NCBI GenBank assembly: GCA_965279075.1
Contig: CBDIHI010000010.1
Span: forward strand, 124,001 to 188,000
Reading direction: 5' to 3'
DNA: 64,000 nucleotides
DNA from: SZAS-79 sp965279075
GTDB lineage: Bacteria > Pseudomonadota > Gammaproteobacteria > Burkholderiales > SG8-39
Shown: piece by piece, positions 29,401 to 37,939 of the stretch
Layout of the letters: each line of letters starts with the position of its first letter
How positions within the stretch are numbered: position 1 is the first letter of the stretch
The notes under the pieces: model-generated
The model's database searches: none
Told to the model about the DNA's origin: nothing
Seen by the model: the letters and a program-made list of their open reading frames with translations, nothing else
Program-made: the position numbers and the translations under genes

Positions 29401-30714
29401 TTACTGGCGCAGGTAGGCGGGAAGCCAGAGCGCGATCTGGGGGAATAGGAGGATCAGGAGCAGGCCGAAGACCTGCAGCACCATGAATTGCATCATCCCC
29501 GCGTAAATGTCCTTCAGCTCCCAGTCGGGCACCACGCCTTTGAGGAAGTAGGCCGACAGGGCCACCGGCGGGGAGAGCCACGCGGTCTGCAGGCACACGG
29601 CGACCAGAGTGCAGAACCAGACCAGGTCGATCCCGAGCTTGTTGACCAGCGGCAGGAAGATCGGCACGACGATGAGGACGATCGGCACCCACTCCAGCGG
29701 CCAGCCCAGCACGAAGATGATCGCCAGCATGATCAGCAGCATCACGGTGGGCGAGAAATTCAGCGTCAGCAGGGCTTCCGCGATCATCGTCGCGCTGCCG
29801 AGGCGCGAGAACACGGCGCCGAAGTAGTTGGATGCCGCCACCAGCAGCAGGATCATGCACGACACTTCCAGCGTCGACATGACGGCAGCCTTCATCTTCT
29901 CCCAGGTCAGCCGGCGGTAGACCAGCGTCAGCACGAACACCGCGAACGACCCGACCGCGCCCGCGTCGGTGGGCGTGGCGATGCCGGCGAGGATCACGCC
30001 CAGCGTGGCGAGGATCACGACGACCACGGGCAGGATGCCGAGCGTGATCTCCTTGACGACGTAGCCCAGGGGGCGGCGGTCCTCCATCGGCAGGGGCGGG
30101 CCCAGCTTCGGGTTCAGGTAGCTGCGCACCAGCGTATAGAGGATGTAGAGGCCGGAAAGCAGCAGGCCGGGGAAGATCGCCGCGGAGAACAGGTCCGTGG
30201 CCGGCACGCCCACCACCGGGCCCATGACGATCAGCATGACCGAGGGCGGGATCAGGATGCCCAGCGTGCCGCCGGCCGCGATGGTGCCTGCGGACATGCG
30301 CACGTCGTAGCCGCTGCGTTTCATCGCGGGCGCGGCCATGACGCCCAGCAGCGTGACGGACGACCCCACGATGCCTGTGGCTGCCGCGAAGATGGTGGCG
30401 GTGATCAGCACGGCGAGGTAGAGCGAGCCGTTGAGCGACGCGAGCATCAGCTGTACGCCGCGGAACAGGCGTTCCATCAGCCCGGACTGCTCGAGCAGGT
30501 AGCCCATGAATAGGAAGAACGGGACGGAGGCGAGCGTCGGGTCGCGCATCACTGAGAAGAACTGCAGCGTCATCAGGTGCAGCGCGATGTCGCCCAGCGC
30601 GATGTAGCCGACGCCGAGCGCCACCGCGATCAGGGTGAACGCGATCGGGAAGCCGATGAAGATCGCGCCGAACAGGATGACGAGGGACAGCAGGCCCATG
30701 TATTCCGGTTTCAA
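29401..30714 (-). CDS. TRAP transporter large permease (DctM type)
   Basis: 437 residues with about 12 helices. DctM motifs are FPIAFTLIAVALGVGYI, ATGIVGSSVTLLGVMAAPAM, GTIAAGGTLGILIPPSVMLIV and GIATPTDAGAVGSFAV. It carries the Na+-driven transport of the substrate delivered by the receptor encoded at 31320. The start is taken as TTG at 30712-30714, overlapping the small-subunit stop as TTGA and preceded by GGGGGAG at good spacing. GTG at 30720 is an alternative. In isethionate-degrading bacteria a TRAP system (IseKLM) sits beside the isethionate dehydrogenase gene, as here. Confidence 0.9.
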   Translation of the reverse strand: MKPEYMGLLSLVILFGAIFIGFPIAFTLIAVALGVGYIALGDIALHLMTLQFFSVMRDPTLASVPFFLFMGYLLEQSGLMERLFRGVQLMLASLNGSLYLAVLITATIFAAATGIVGSSVTLLGVMAAPAMKRSGYDVRMSAGTIAAGGTLGILIPPSVMLIVMGPVVGVPATDLFSAAIFPGLLLSGLYILYTLVRSYLNPKLGPPLPMEDRRPLGYVVKEITLGILPVVVVILATLGVILAGIATPTDAGAVGSFAVFVLTLVYRRLTWEKMKAAVMSTLEVSCMILLLVAASNYFGAVFSRLGSATMIAEALLTLNFSPTVMLLIMLAIIFVLGWPLEWVPIVLIVVPIFLPLVNKLGIDLVWFCTLVAVCLQTAWLSPPVALSAYFLKGVVPDWELKDIYAGMMQFMVLQVFGLLLILLFPQIALWLPAYLRQ

Positions 30715-31238
30715 AGCCACTCCCCCTTGCGAGCGGCCCAGACGCTCTTCATGAACTCCGACAGCCCCTGGAGGAGAAGCAGCGCGGTTGCCAGCGGGAT
30801 CGCGGCCTTGAACGGGTAGACGATAGGCATCCAGGGGCTGGTGACGATGCGTTCGCCCTGCATGAAGGAGCGCGCGAAGTAATCCCAGCCCACCACCTGG
30901 AAGGCGATCAGCGGCGGGAAGAAGAACAGCAGGTAGCAGGTCGCGTCGACCCAGCCCTGGGTGCGCGGCGACCAGCTGCCGTAATAGGAGTCGGTGCGGA
31001 TGTGGCCCTTCTTGTACAAGGTGTAGGCCGAGCCGATCATGAAGAAGCTGCCGTACAGCATGAAAGTCATGTCGTAGGCCCACATGGTGGGGGCGTCGAA
31101 CACGTAGCGCGCCACGACCTCGTAGACGAGGGACAGCACCATCGGGACGATCAGCCAGGCGACGATGCGGCCCGACCAGAGGCTGATCGAATCAAGCAGG
31201 GCGATGGCCTTGAGCATCGCGGAGGGCGGGCTCTGCAT
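30711..31238 (-). CDS. TRAP transporter small permease (DctQ type)
   Basis: 175 residues with four predicted helices. The DctQ pattern is visible in LDSISLWSGRIVAWLIVPMVLSLVYEVVARYVFDAPTMWAYDMTFMLYG and in KKGHIRTD (given here only as motifs, residues ~15-85). It forms the small membrane subunit of the TRAP transporter with the large permease downstream, to which it is translationally coupled. An intrinsic terminator separates it from the receptor gene upstream. Confidence 0.9.
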   Translation of the reverse strand: MQSPPSAMLKAIALLDSISLWSGRIVAWLIVPMVLSLVYEVVARYVFDAPTMWAYDMTFMLYGSFFMIGSAYTLYKKGHIRTDSYYGSWSPRTQGWVDATCYLLFFFPPLIAFQVVGWDYFARSFMQGERIVTSPWMPIVYPFKAAIPLATALLLLQGLSEFMKSVWAARKGEWL

Positions 31239-31267
31239 GGGAGCTCCTGTTGTCGTGGGCCGGCTGC

Positions 31268-31297
31268 AAAAAGGGGGCGCGGCATGGCCGCGCCCCC
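31268..31297 (-). terminator. Intrinsic terminator inside the TRAP operon
   Basis: On the minus strand gggggcgcggc, loop cat, gccgcgccccc, then TTTTT: a perfect 11-bp stem with a U-run, 22 bases after the receptor stop. It should end most transcripts after the receptor gene. Some would read through to the two permease genes, giving excess receptor over membrane subunits. Confidence 0.88.
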
Positions 31298-31319
31298 GGG
31301 GGGCTTCAGTGATGCGAGG

Positions 31320-32429
31320 CTACTTCTTCTGCAGCGCGGCGTTGCCCAGGTTGGAATACAGGTCGAGGATCTTCGTCCAGTAGGGCACCACGTCCTTCGC
31401 GAAGTTGCGCTGCGAATCGAGCACCTGCTTGAAGAACGCATCCTTGGCGGAGTAGCGGTCGAGGACGATGTTGGTGGCACGCACGAACTCGGGGAAGAAG
31501 TCCTTCGGCGTGTCGTGGATCTCGACCTTGAACTCGTTGCGCAGCCTGACGATGGCCTTGGCGTTGCGGAACACGTTGTAGGTGTAGGTCTCCGTCATCG
31601 AGGCCATCGCCGCGGTGCGGACGATCTCCTGGATGTCCGGCGGCAGCTTGTTCCAGAAGGTCTTGTTGATGATGACTTCGCCGATGTCGGTCGACTGGTG
31701 CAGGCCCTGGAGGTAGTAGTGCTTCCAGACAGTCTGCAGGCCGAGGTTGATGTCGTCGGCCGGGCCGATCCACTCGGCCGCGTCGATCACGCCGCGTTGC
31801 GCGGAGGGAACGATCTCGCCGCCGGGCAGGGCCACGGCGGTGATGCCCATCTCCTTGAAGATCTCGCCGGTGATCCCGGGAGGGGCGCGGTACTTGAGCT
31901 TCTTGAAGTCCGCGGTGCTGGTGATGGGGCGCTTGAACCAGCCCAGCGGGTCCGGCCCCATCGGCTGGATGAAGAGCGGCTCGACGTTGACCTTTAGGAC
32001 ATCGCTGTAGAGCTTCCTGTACAGGTCGTAGCCGCCGCCCTCGAAGATCCACGCCACGTGCGAGAGCTGGTCGAGACCGACGCCAGCGCCGGCCATCGGG
32101 TTGGAGAACAGGCCTGCCGCGGGGTTCTTGCCGGACCAGTAGTGCGTCCACGCGTAGCCGCCCTCGACCACGCCCTTGTCCACCGCATCGAGGATCTCGA
32201 ACGCCGGGACGATCGCGCCGTCGGGAAGGATCTCCATCTTCAGCCGCCCGCCGCTCATCTTGTCGACGCGGTCGCCGAACTTCTTCAGCAGTTCGAAGTA
32301 GATGCTCGCCGAGGGAACGGCGGTCTGGATGCGCATCTTGAACTGCTGCGCCTGCTGGGCCTGGACACCGAATGCGATCAGTGCGCCCGACAGTAGTGCG
32401 ATACCGCGTGTCTTCCAGTTGCCTCTCAT
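31320..32429 (-). CDS. TRAP transporter substrate-binding protein (DctP type)
   Basis: 369 residues with a signal peptide (MRGNWKTRGIALLSGALIAFGVQAQ). The fold features IQTAVPSASIYFELLKKFGDR, YAWTHYWSGKNPAAGLFS, and GVIDAAEWIGPADDINLGLQ, the last containing the conserved arginine/carboxylate-binding region of the TakP-like subgroup. It is the high-affinity periplasmic receptor. The location opposite the GMC dehydrogenase (153-base divergent promoter) and within 3 kb of xsc suggests a C2 sulfonate such as isethionate. The ligand is inferred from context, not from residues. Confidence 0.88.
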   Translation of the reverse strand: MRGNWKTRGIALLSGALIAFGVQAQQAQQFKMRIQTAVPSASIYFELLKKFGDRVDKMSGGRLKMEILPDGAIVPAFEILDAVDKGVVEGGYAWTHYWSGKNPAAGLFSNPMAGAGVGLDQLSHVAWIFEGGGYDLYRKLYSDVLKVNVEPLFIQPMGPDPLGWFKRPITSTADFKKLKYRAPPGITGEIFKEMGITAVALPGGEIVPSAQRGVIDAAEWIGPADDINLGLQTVWKHYYLQGLHQSTDIGEVIINKTFWNKLPPDIQEIVRTAAMASMTETYTYNVFRNAKAIVRLRNEFKVEIHDTPKDFFPEFVRATNIVLDRYSAKDAFFKQVLDSQRNFAKDVVPYWTKILDLYSNLGNAALQKK

Positions 32430-32556
32430 ATTCGCTCCTCCACGAGTGAATGGGTCCTGCGTTTTGCGCCGTCTGTGCGGCAGCTTGGTAGGTCGCGGTC
32501 GATGCTAGACAAATCGATACCCGATTGCAATACTGGGTTACACGCAATGATTCGAA

Positions 32557-32564
32557 ATATTCCG
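32557..32564. promoter_or_regulatory. ATATTCCG motif in the dctP/GMC divergent promoter
   Basis: CGAAAT-ATTCCG (32553-32564) is an imperfect inverted repeat ending 18 bases before the GMC dehydrogenase ATG. The same ATATTCCG octamer occurs in the IclR/xsc divergent promoter at 34965-34972. It may be a shared site for the IclR regulator. Confidence 0.35.
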
Positions 32565-32582
32565 TAAATTGATAAATCATCG

Positions 32583-34181
32583 ATGAACTTCGATTACATC
32601 GTCGTCGGCGCGGGTTCGTCCGGATGCGTGCTCGCGAACCGCTTGAGTGCCGACGCAAAGCACAAGGTGCTGTTGCTCGAAGCGGGGCCGCGCGACACCT
32701 ACCCGTGGATCCACATCCCGATCGGGTACGGCAAGACCATGTTCCACCCGGTGTACAACTGGGGCTTCCATACCGATCCGGAACCGACCACCAACCAGCG
32801 CCGGATCTACTGGCCGCGCGGGCGCGGCCTGGGGGGATGCTCGTCGATCAACGGGCTGATATTCGTTCGCGGCCAGCACGAGGACTACGACCGTTGGGAG
32901 GCGGCGGGCAACGAGGGCTGGGGCTGGAGGCACGTGATGCCTTATTTCCTGCGCAGCGAGGACAATTCGCGCGGCGCGAGCGTGTACCACGGCGCCGGCG
33001 GCCCGGTTGCCTGTACCGACATCAGGGACAAGCATGAACTCATCGAGGCCGTGCTGCAGGGTGCCACCGAAATCGGCATCCCGCGCAACGACGATTTCAA
33101 CGGTGCGAAGCAGGAGGGCGCGGGGTACTACCAGCTCTTTACAAGGAACGGCCTGCGATCCAGCTCCGCCACCGGCTACCTGAAACCGATCCGCGGCCGG
33201 GCCAGCCTCGACGTGCAGGTCGACGCTCACGCGATGGGCGTGATCTTCGAGGGCACGCGGGCTGTCGGCGTGCGCTACCGGCAGGGCGGGGTCGTGAAGG
33301 AGGCGCGCGCGAACCGCGAAGTGATCCTCTCGGCCGGGGCCTTGCAGAGCCCGCAGCTGCTGCAACTCTCCGGCGTCGGGCCGGCCGCGCTGCTGCAGTC
33401 CCACGGCATCCCGGTGGTGAAAGACCTTCCCGGCGTGGGCGAGAACCTGCAGGACCACCTGCAGCTGCGCCTGATGTACAAGTGCACCAAGCCCATCACC
33501 ACTAACGACGACCTGGCCAGCCTGCCGCGCCGTATAAAGATCGGGCTGCAGTGGCTGTTCGACCGCAGCGGGCCGCTCGCCATCGGCATCAACCAGGGCG
33601 GCATCTTCGCGCGGGCGCTGCCCGAGTCGAAGACCCCGGACGTCCAGTTCCACGTCGCGACGCTTTCGGCCGACCTCGCCGGGGCGAAGCCGCATCCCTG
33701 GCCCGGGTTCACCTTTTCGGTATGCCAGTTGCGGCCCGAGTCGCGCGGCAGCGTGCGGATCCGCTCGAACGACCCGTTTGAGGCGCCTTCGATGAAGCCG
33801 AATTACCTGTCGGCCGAGCTGGACCGGCGTTGTGCCGTGGCTGCGGTCAGGCTGGCGCGGTCACTCGCTTCGACCAAGGCAATGCAACCTTACGTGGCCG
33901 AGGAGTACAAGCCCGGCCCGGGCGCAAAATCCGACGCGGACCTGCTCGAGTTCGCGCGCAACTACGGCGCGACCATCTTCCATCCTTCGGGCACCTGCAA
34001 GATGGGGCACGACCCGATGGCGGTCGTGGACGAGCGGCTGCGCGTGCGCGGGGTGGGGGGATTGCGCGTGGTGGACTGTTCGATCATGCCCACGCTGGTG
34101 TCGGGCAACACGCATGCGCCGGCGGTGATGGTGGCGGAGAAGGCTTCGGATTTGATCCTGCAGGATGGGCGGGCTGAATAG
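32583..34181 (+). CDS. GMC-family alcohol dehydrogenase, probable isethionate dehydrogenase
   Basis: 532 residues, choline-dehydrogenase-like. The FAD-binding motif VVGAGSSGCVLANRLS is at the N-terminus, with GRGLGGCSSINGLIFVRG (GMC signature 1), REVILSAGALQSPQLLQLSG (signature 2), and the catalytic His pair region IFHPSGTCKMG and SGNTHAPAVMVAEKASD. IseJ-type GMC enzymes oxidise isethionate to sulfoacetaldehyde and occur beside TRAP genes and an IclR regulator. That fits this gene: the TRAP system lies upstream, an IclR gene is convergent, and xsc follows. A different primary alcohol substrate remains possible. Confidence 0.85.
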   Translation: MNFDYIVVGAGSSGCVLANRLSADAKHKVLLLEAGPRDTYPWIHIPIGYGKTMFHPVYNWGFHTDPEPTTNQRRIYWPRGRGLGGCSSINGLIFVRGQHEDYDRWEAAGNEGWGWRHVMPYFLRSEDNSRGASVYHGAGGPVACTDIRDKHELIEAVLQGATEIGIPRNDDFNGAKQEGAGYYQLFTRNGLRSSSATGYLKPIRGRASLDVQVDAHAMGVIFEGTRAVGVRYRQGGVVKEARANREVILSAGALQSPQLLQLSGVGPAALLQSHGIPVVKDLPGVGENLQDHLQLRLMYKCTKPITTNDDLASLPRRIKIGLQWLFDRSGPLAIGINQGGIFARALPESKTPDVQFHVATLSADLAGAKPHPWPGFTFSVCQLRPESRGSVRIRSNDPFEAPSMKPNYLSAELDRRCAVAAVRLARSLASTKAMQPYVAEEYKPGPGAKSDADLLEFARNYGATIFHPSGTCKMGHDPMAVVDERLRVRGVGGLRVVDCSIMPTLVSGNTHAPAVMVAEKASDLILQDGRAE

Positions 34182-34182
34182 C

Positions 34183-34950
34183 TCACTCGCGAGCGAACGT
34201 CCCCTCCATCGCCTCCGCCGCCTTCCTCAGCAGCGGCAGATACTCCAGCGCCTTCTCCAGCGGCATCCGCGAAACCGGTGCATGCACCGCAACCGCGGCA
34301 CAAGGCCGCCCGGCCGGGCTGCGCACGGGCACGGCGACGCACACCAGCCCGGCGTGGAACTCCTCGTTGTCCACCGCATGCCGCACCTTGCGGATCCGGG
34401 CGAGCTCGGCGTCCAGGGCTTTTCGGCTTGAGATCGTGGTGTCCGTATAGGGCTTGAAGGTGATGCTCTCCATGATCCGGTCGCGTGAGGCCTTGGGCAG
34501 GGTGGCGAGCAGCAGCTTGCCGCTCGCGGTGCAGTGCAGCGGCACGCGCGAGCCGCTGGTCAGGTTCATGCGCAGCGGCCACGCGGCCTCGACACGGTCC
34601 AGGTACATGACTTCGCCGCCCTGCAACATGGTGAAGTTGCAGGTCTCACCGATCTTCTCCACCAGCTGGGCGAGGATGGCGTGGCGCGCGGAGCTCAGGC
34701 TGGCGTTCAGCATGATGTTGAGGCCGAGCGACGCGAGCCGCGGGCCGGGGGCGTAGCGCGCGGCGCCGGGGTCGCGCAGCACGAGCCCGGCCGACTCGAG
34801 CATGGCAAGCATCCGGTAGACGGTGGGCTTGGGCAGCGAGCAGGCGTTGACGATGTCCGTTAGCGAGGCGGGGCGCTCGGCGGCGACGAGCGCCTCCAGC
34901 ACGGCGAACGAGCGGAGCGTGGCGGGGACCTTGTCTTCCTTGCGGGACAT
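34183..34950 (-). CDS. IclR-family regulator of the sulfonate genes
   Basis: 255 residues. HTH (LTDIVNACSLPKPTVYRMLAMLESAGLV) and IclR ligand domain (GGEVMYLDRVEAAWPLRMNL, LHCTASGKLLLATLP, EEFHAGLVCVAVPV). SauR and IseR, which control sulfoacetate and isethionate use in Cupriavidus, are also IclR-type. This gene is divergent from xsc and converges on the GMC gene with one base between the stops, so it is well placed to control both branches. Confidence 0.9.
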   Translation of the reverse strand: MSRKEDKVPATLRSFAVLEALVAAERPASLTDIVNACSLPKPTVYRMLAMLESAGLVLRDPGAARYAPGPRLASLGLNIMLNASLSSARHAILAQLVEKIGETCNFTMLQGGEVMYLDRVEAAWPLRMNLTSGSRVPLHCTASGKLLLATLPKASRDRIMESITFKPYTDTTISSRKALDAELARIRKVRHAVDNEEFHAGLVCVAVPVRSPAGRPCAAVAVHAPVSRMPLEKALEYLPLLRKAAEAMEGTFARE

Positions 34951-34964
34951 ATCGGTAAATTATC

Positions 34965-34975
34965 ATATTCCGGAA
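34965..34975. promoter_or_regulatory. ATATTCCGGAA site in the IclR/xsc divergent promoter
   Basis: The gap between the IclR gene and xsc contains ATATTCCGGAA, including the perfect palindrome TTCCGGAA (34968-34975). It lies 15 bases upstream of the IclR start. A second partial TTCTGAAA copy follows near 34984. The ATATTCCG core recurs before the GMC gene. Confidence 0.4.
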
Positions 34976-35082
34976 CGATGGGTTCTGAAATGTTTGATTC
35001 CCGTTGCATTGCTGCGGAGCCCTGTGAGAGACTTCCCGCGCCTGATGTCCAGCGCATCCATACAGAGACGGAGACCCCCGCC

Positions 35083-36870
35083 ATGACCGATATTTCCGAC
35101 GCGAAACGCATCGTCGTTTCCGGCAAGACCAAGATGTCCCCTTCCGAAGCCTTCGTCGAGACGCTCGTCGCACAGGGCGTGACGCACGTGTTCGGCATCG
35201 TGGGTTCGGCCTACATGGACGCACTCGACCTGTTCCCGGCCGCGGGCATCCGCTTCGTGCCCACGGTGCACGAGCAGGGTTCGGCGCACATGGCCGACGG
35301 GTTTTCGCGCGTGTCCGGGCGCCATGGCGTCTGCATCGGCCAGAACGGCCCGGGGATCACCAACTTCGTGACCGCGATCGCCGCGGCCTACTGGGCGCAC
35401 TCGCCGGTGGTGGCGATCACGCCCGAGACGGGCAGCATGTCGATCGGCCTCGGCGGTTTCCAGGAGACAGACCAATTGCCGATCTTCTCCAAGATCACGA
35501 AGTTCCAGGCGCACGTGAACAATCCGGCGCGCATGGCCGAGCTCACCGCCCGGGCGTTCGATCGCGCCGTGCTGGAGATGGGCCCGACGCAGTTGAACAT
35601 CCCGCGCGACTTCTTCTACGGCGAACTCGACTGCGAAATCCCGCAGCCGATCCGCATCGAGCGCGGTCCCGGGGGCGGGCAGAACCTCGACGACGCGGCC
35701 GAGCTGCTGGCCAAGGCCAAGTACCCGGTGATCATCGCCGGCGGCGGCGTGATCATGTCGAACGGGGCGGACGCGTGCATCGCGCTGGCGGAAGCCCTGG
35801 AAGCGCCGGTCTGCAATTCCTACCTGCACAACGACACTTTCCCGGCGAGCCATCGCCTCGCGTGCGGCCCGCTGGGCTACCACGGCTCGAAGGCCGCGAT
35901 GAAGGTGCTGAACAAGGCTGACGTGGTGGTGGCGCTCGGCTCGCGCCTCGGGCCCTTCGGCGTGCTGCCGCAGTACGAGTTCGACTACTGGCCCAAGGAC
36001 GCCAAGCTGATCCAGATCGACGCCGACGCGAAGATGCTGGGCCTGGTGAAGAAGACCTCGGTCACGATCAACGGCGACGCGCGCGAGGCCGCGATGGCGC
36101 TGGTGCAGCGCCTCAAGGGACGGACCCTGGCCTGCATGGCGAACAAGGAGGAGCGCGTGAAGTCGGTGAAGACCGAGCGCGACGCCTGGGCGAAGGAGCT
36201 CGAGACCTGGCACCAGGAGAAGGACGACTGGAGCATGGAGGTGGCGAAGGGCTCGAAGTACATGCACCCGCGCCAGGTGCTGAGGGAGCTCGAGAAGGCG
36301 ATGCCCGGGGACGCGATGGTCTCCACCGACATCGGCAACATCTGCCAGATCGCCAACAGCTACCTCAAGTTCGACAAGCCGCGCAGCATGTTCGGCGCGA
36401 TGATGTTCGGCAACTGCGGCTACGCCTTTCCGACGATGATCGGATGCAAGGCGGCGGCCCCTGACCGGCCTGCCATTGCCTACGTTGGCGACGGGGCCTG
36501 GGGCATGAGCTTCGGCGAGATCCTGACCTGCGTGCGCGAGAAGTTCCCGGTCACGGCGGTGGTGTTCAACAACCAGCAGTGGGGCGCCGAGAAGAAGAAC
36601 CACGTGGACTTCTACAAGAACCGCTTCCAGGGCGTGGACCTCGAGAACCCGAGCTGGGCGGCGGTGGCGAAATCCATGGGTGCGGAAGGCGTGACGGTCG
36701 ACAACCTGTCGAACGTCGGCCCGGCGCTGCAGGCCGCGTGCAAGGCGCAGAAGGACGGCAAGACCACGATCATCGAGCTGATGGTGACGCGGGAGCTGGG
36801 CGACCCGTTCCGCCGCGACGCCCTAAAGCACCCGGTGCGTCACCTGGACAAGTACAAGTCGTACGTCTGA
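35083..36870 (+). CDS. xsc: Sulfoacetaldehyde acetyltransferase Xsc
   Basis: 595 residues, a thiamine-diphosphate enzyme. Motifs are VTHVFGIVGSAYMDALDLFP, the ThDP-activating glutamate in VPTVHEQGSAHMADGFSR, IGQNGPGITNFVTAIAAAYW, and the ThDP/Mg site YVGDGAWGMSFGE…FNNQQWGAEKKN. These features separate Xsc from acetolactate synthase. It converts sulfoacetaldehyde and phosphate to acetyl phosphate and sulfite. The ATG at 35083 matches the family's short N-terminus. It is followed by a Bug receptor and the sauS/sauT-like genes on the same strand. No sulfite dehydrogenase or sulfite exporter gene is seen in the window. Confidence 0.95.
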   Translation: MTDISDAKRIVVSGKTKMSPSEAFVETLVAQGVTHVFGIVGSAYMDALDLFPAAGIRFVPTVHEQGSAHMADGFSRVSGRHGVCIGQNGPGITNFVTAIAAAYWAHSPVVAITPETGSMSIGLGGFQETDQLPIFSKITKFQAHVNNPARMAELTARAFDRAVLEMGPTQLNIPRDFFYGELDCEIPQPIRIERGPGGGQNLDDAAELLAKAKYPVIIAGGGVIMSNGADACIALAEALEAPVCNSYLHNDTFPASHRLACGPLGYHGSKAAMKVLNKADVVVALGSRLGPFGVLPQYEFDYWPKDAKLIQIDADAKMLGLVKKTSVTINGDAREAAMALVQRLKGRTLACMANKEERVKSVKTERDAWAKELETWHQEKDDWSMEVAKGSKYMHPRQVLRELEKAMPGDAMVSTDIGNICQIANSYLKFDKPRSMFGAMMFGNCGYAFPTMIGCKAAAPDRPAIAYVGDGAWGMSFGEILTCVREKFPVTAVVFNNQQWGAEKKNHVDFYKNRFQGVDLENPSWAAVAKSMGAEGVTVDNLSNVGPALQAACKAQKDGKTTIIELMVTRELGDPFRRDALKHPVRHLDKYKSYV

Positions 36871-36939
36871 TCGAACCCCGAGTTTGAACTGAACGCGGAG
36901 CCCGCACAGACGGGCCCGCGCACATCCCCCGGAGGAGAC

Positions 36940-37908
36940 ATGCCCGGAAAGACCGTTCGTTGCGTCATCGGTATCGCGCTCGCGTTGGCCACCCATGTGG
37001 CGGCGGCCCAGGACTGGCCTTCGAAGCCGGTCCGATTCATCGTGCCGTACCCGCCCGGAGGCGGCACGGATGTCATCGCGCGGATCGTGCAGGAGCCGCT
37101 GTCCCGCGCGCTGGGGCAGCAGGTGGTGATAGAGAACCGCGGCGGGGCGGGCGGGGCGGTCGGGACGGAGGCGGCGTCCAAGTCCGCCCCCGATGGCTAT
37201 ACGTTCCTGTTCACGCTGTCCTCACACACCATCAACCCGCTGCTCTACAAGCTTTCGTTCGACGTGGAGAGGGATTTCCTCTCGGTCGGCACGGTGGCCA
37301 GCCTGCCGCAATTGATCGCTGCGAACACGTCCTCGCCGTACAGGACGATGCAGGACATCGTGTCGCAGGCCAAGGCCCAGCCGGGCAAGGTCGCTTTCGC
37401 CTCGGTGGGCGCGGGCACGCCTTCGCATATCGCGGGCGAACTGCTGAACCTGCGCGCCGGCATCAAGCTGCTGCACATCCCGTACAAGGGCGGCGGGCCG
37501 GCCACGACGGACGTGCTGGGCGGGCAGGTGCCGCTGCTATTCGTGTCGATTCCCGCCGCTATGGGATTCGTGAAGAGCGGCAAGCTCCGGCCCGTCGCCG
37601 TGACCACGCTGAAGCGCTCGGGCGCCGCGCCGGACGTGCCGACCGTGGCGGAAGCCCTCGGCATCCCGGATTACGAAGTCGACTCTTGGTACGCGATCTT
37701 CGCGCCGGCCCGGACGCCGGCGGCGGTGGTGGCGCGAATGCAGCAGGAGGTCGCAAAGGTCGTGCAGATTCCGGAGGTGAAGCAAAAGCTGCTCGAGCAG
37801 GGCGCCGATGCGGTCGGCAACACGTCGGCCGAGCTCGACCAGGTGGTGAAGGCAGAGCTGAAGAAGTGGTCCGCGCTGATCCAGCAGGCCGGAATCAAAC
37901 TGGAATAG
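36940..37908 (+). CDS. Bug/TctC family receptor in the sulfonate operon
   Basis: 322 residues with a signal peptide (MPGKTVRCVIGIALALATHVAAAQ) and the Bug core DWPSKPVRFIVPYPPGGGTD, GQQVVIENRGGAGGAVGTE and KSAPDGYTFLFT. GGAGGAG lies just upstream. Lying between xsc and the sauS-like gene, it plausibly binds sulfoacetate or a related anion, which would be an unusual ligand for this carboxylate-binding family. No TctA/TctB permease is encoded in the window. Confidence 0.9.
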   Translation: MPGKTVRCVIGIALALATHVAAAQDWPSKPVRFIVPYPPGGGTDVIARIVQEPLSRALGQQVVIENRGGAGGAVGTEAASKSAPDGYTFLFTLSSHTINPLLYKLSFDVERDFLSVGTVASLPQLIAANTSSPYRTMQDIVSQAKAQPGKVAFASVGAGTPSHIAGELLNLRAGIKLLHIPYKGGGPATTDVLGGQVPLLFVSIPAAMGFVKSGKLRPVAVTTLKRSGAAPDVPTVAEALGIPDYEVDSWYAIFAPARTPAAVVARMQQEVAKVVQIPEVKQKLLEQGADAVGNTSAELDQVVKAELKKWSALIQQAGIKLE

Positions 37909-37939
37909 ACTGGGGTTTTCGGATCGGGGCAGCGAAGCG

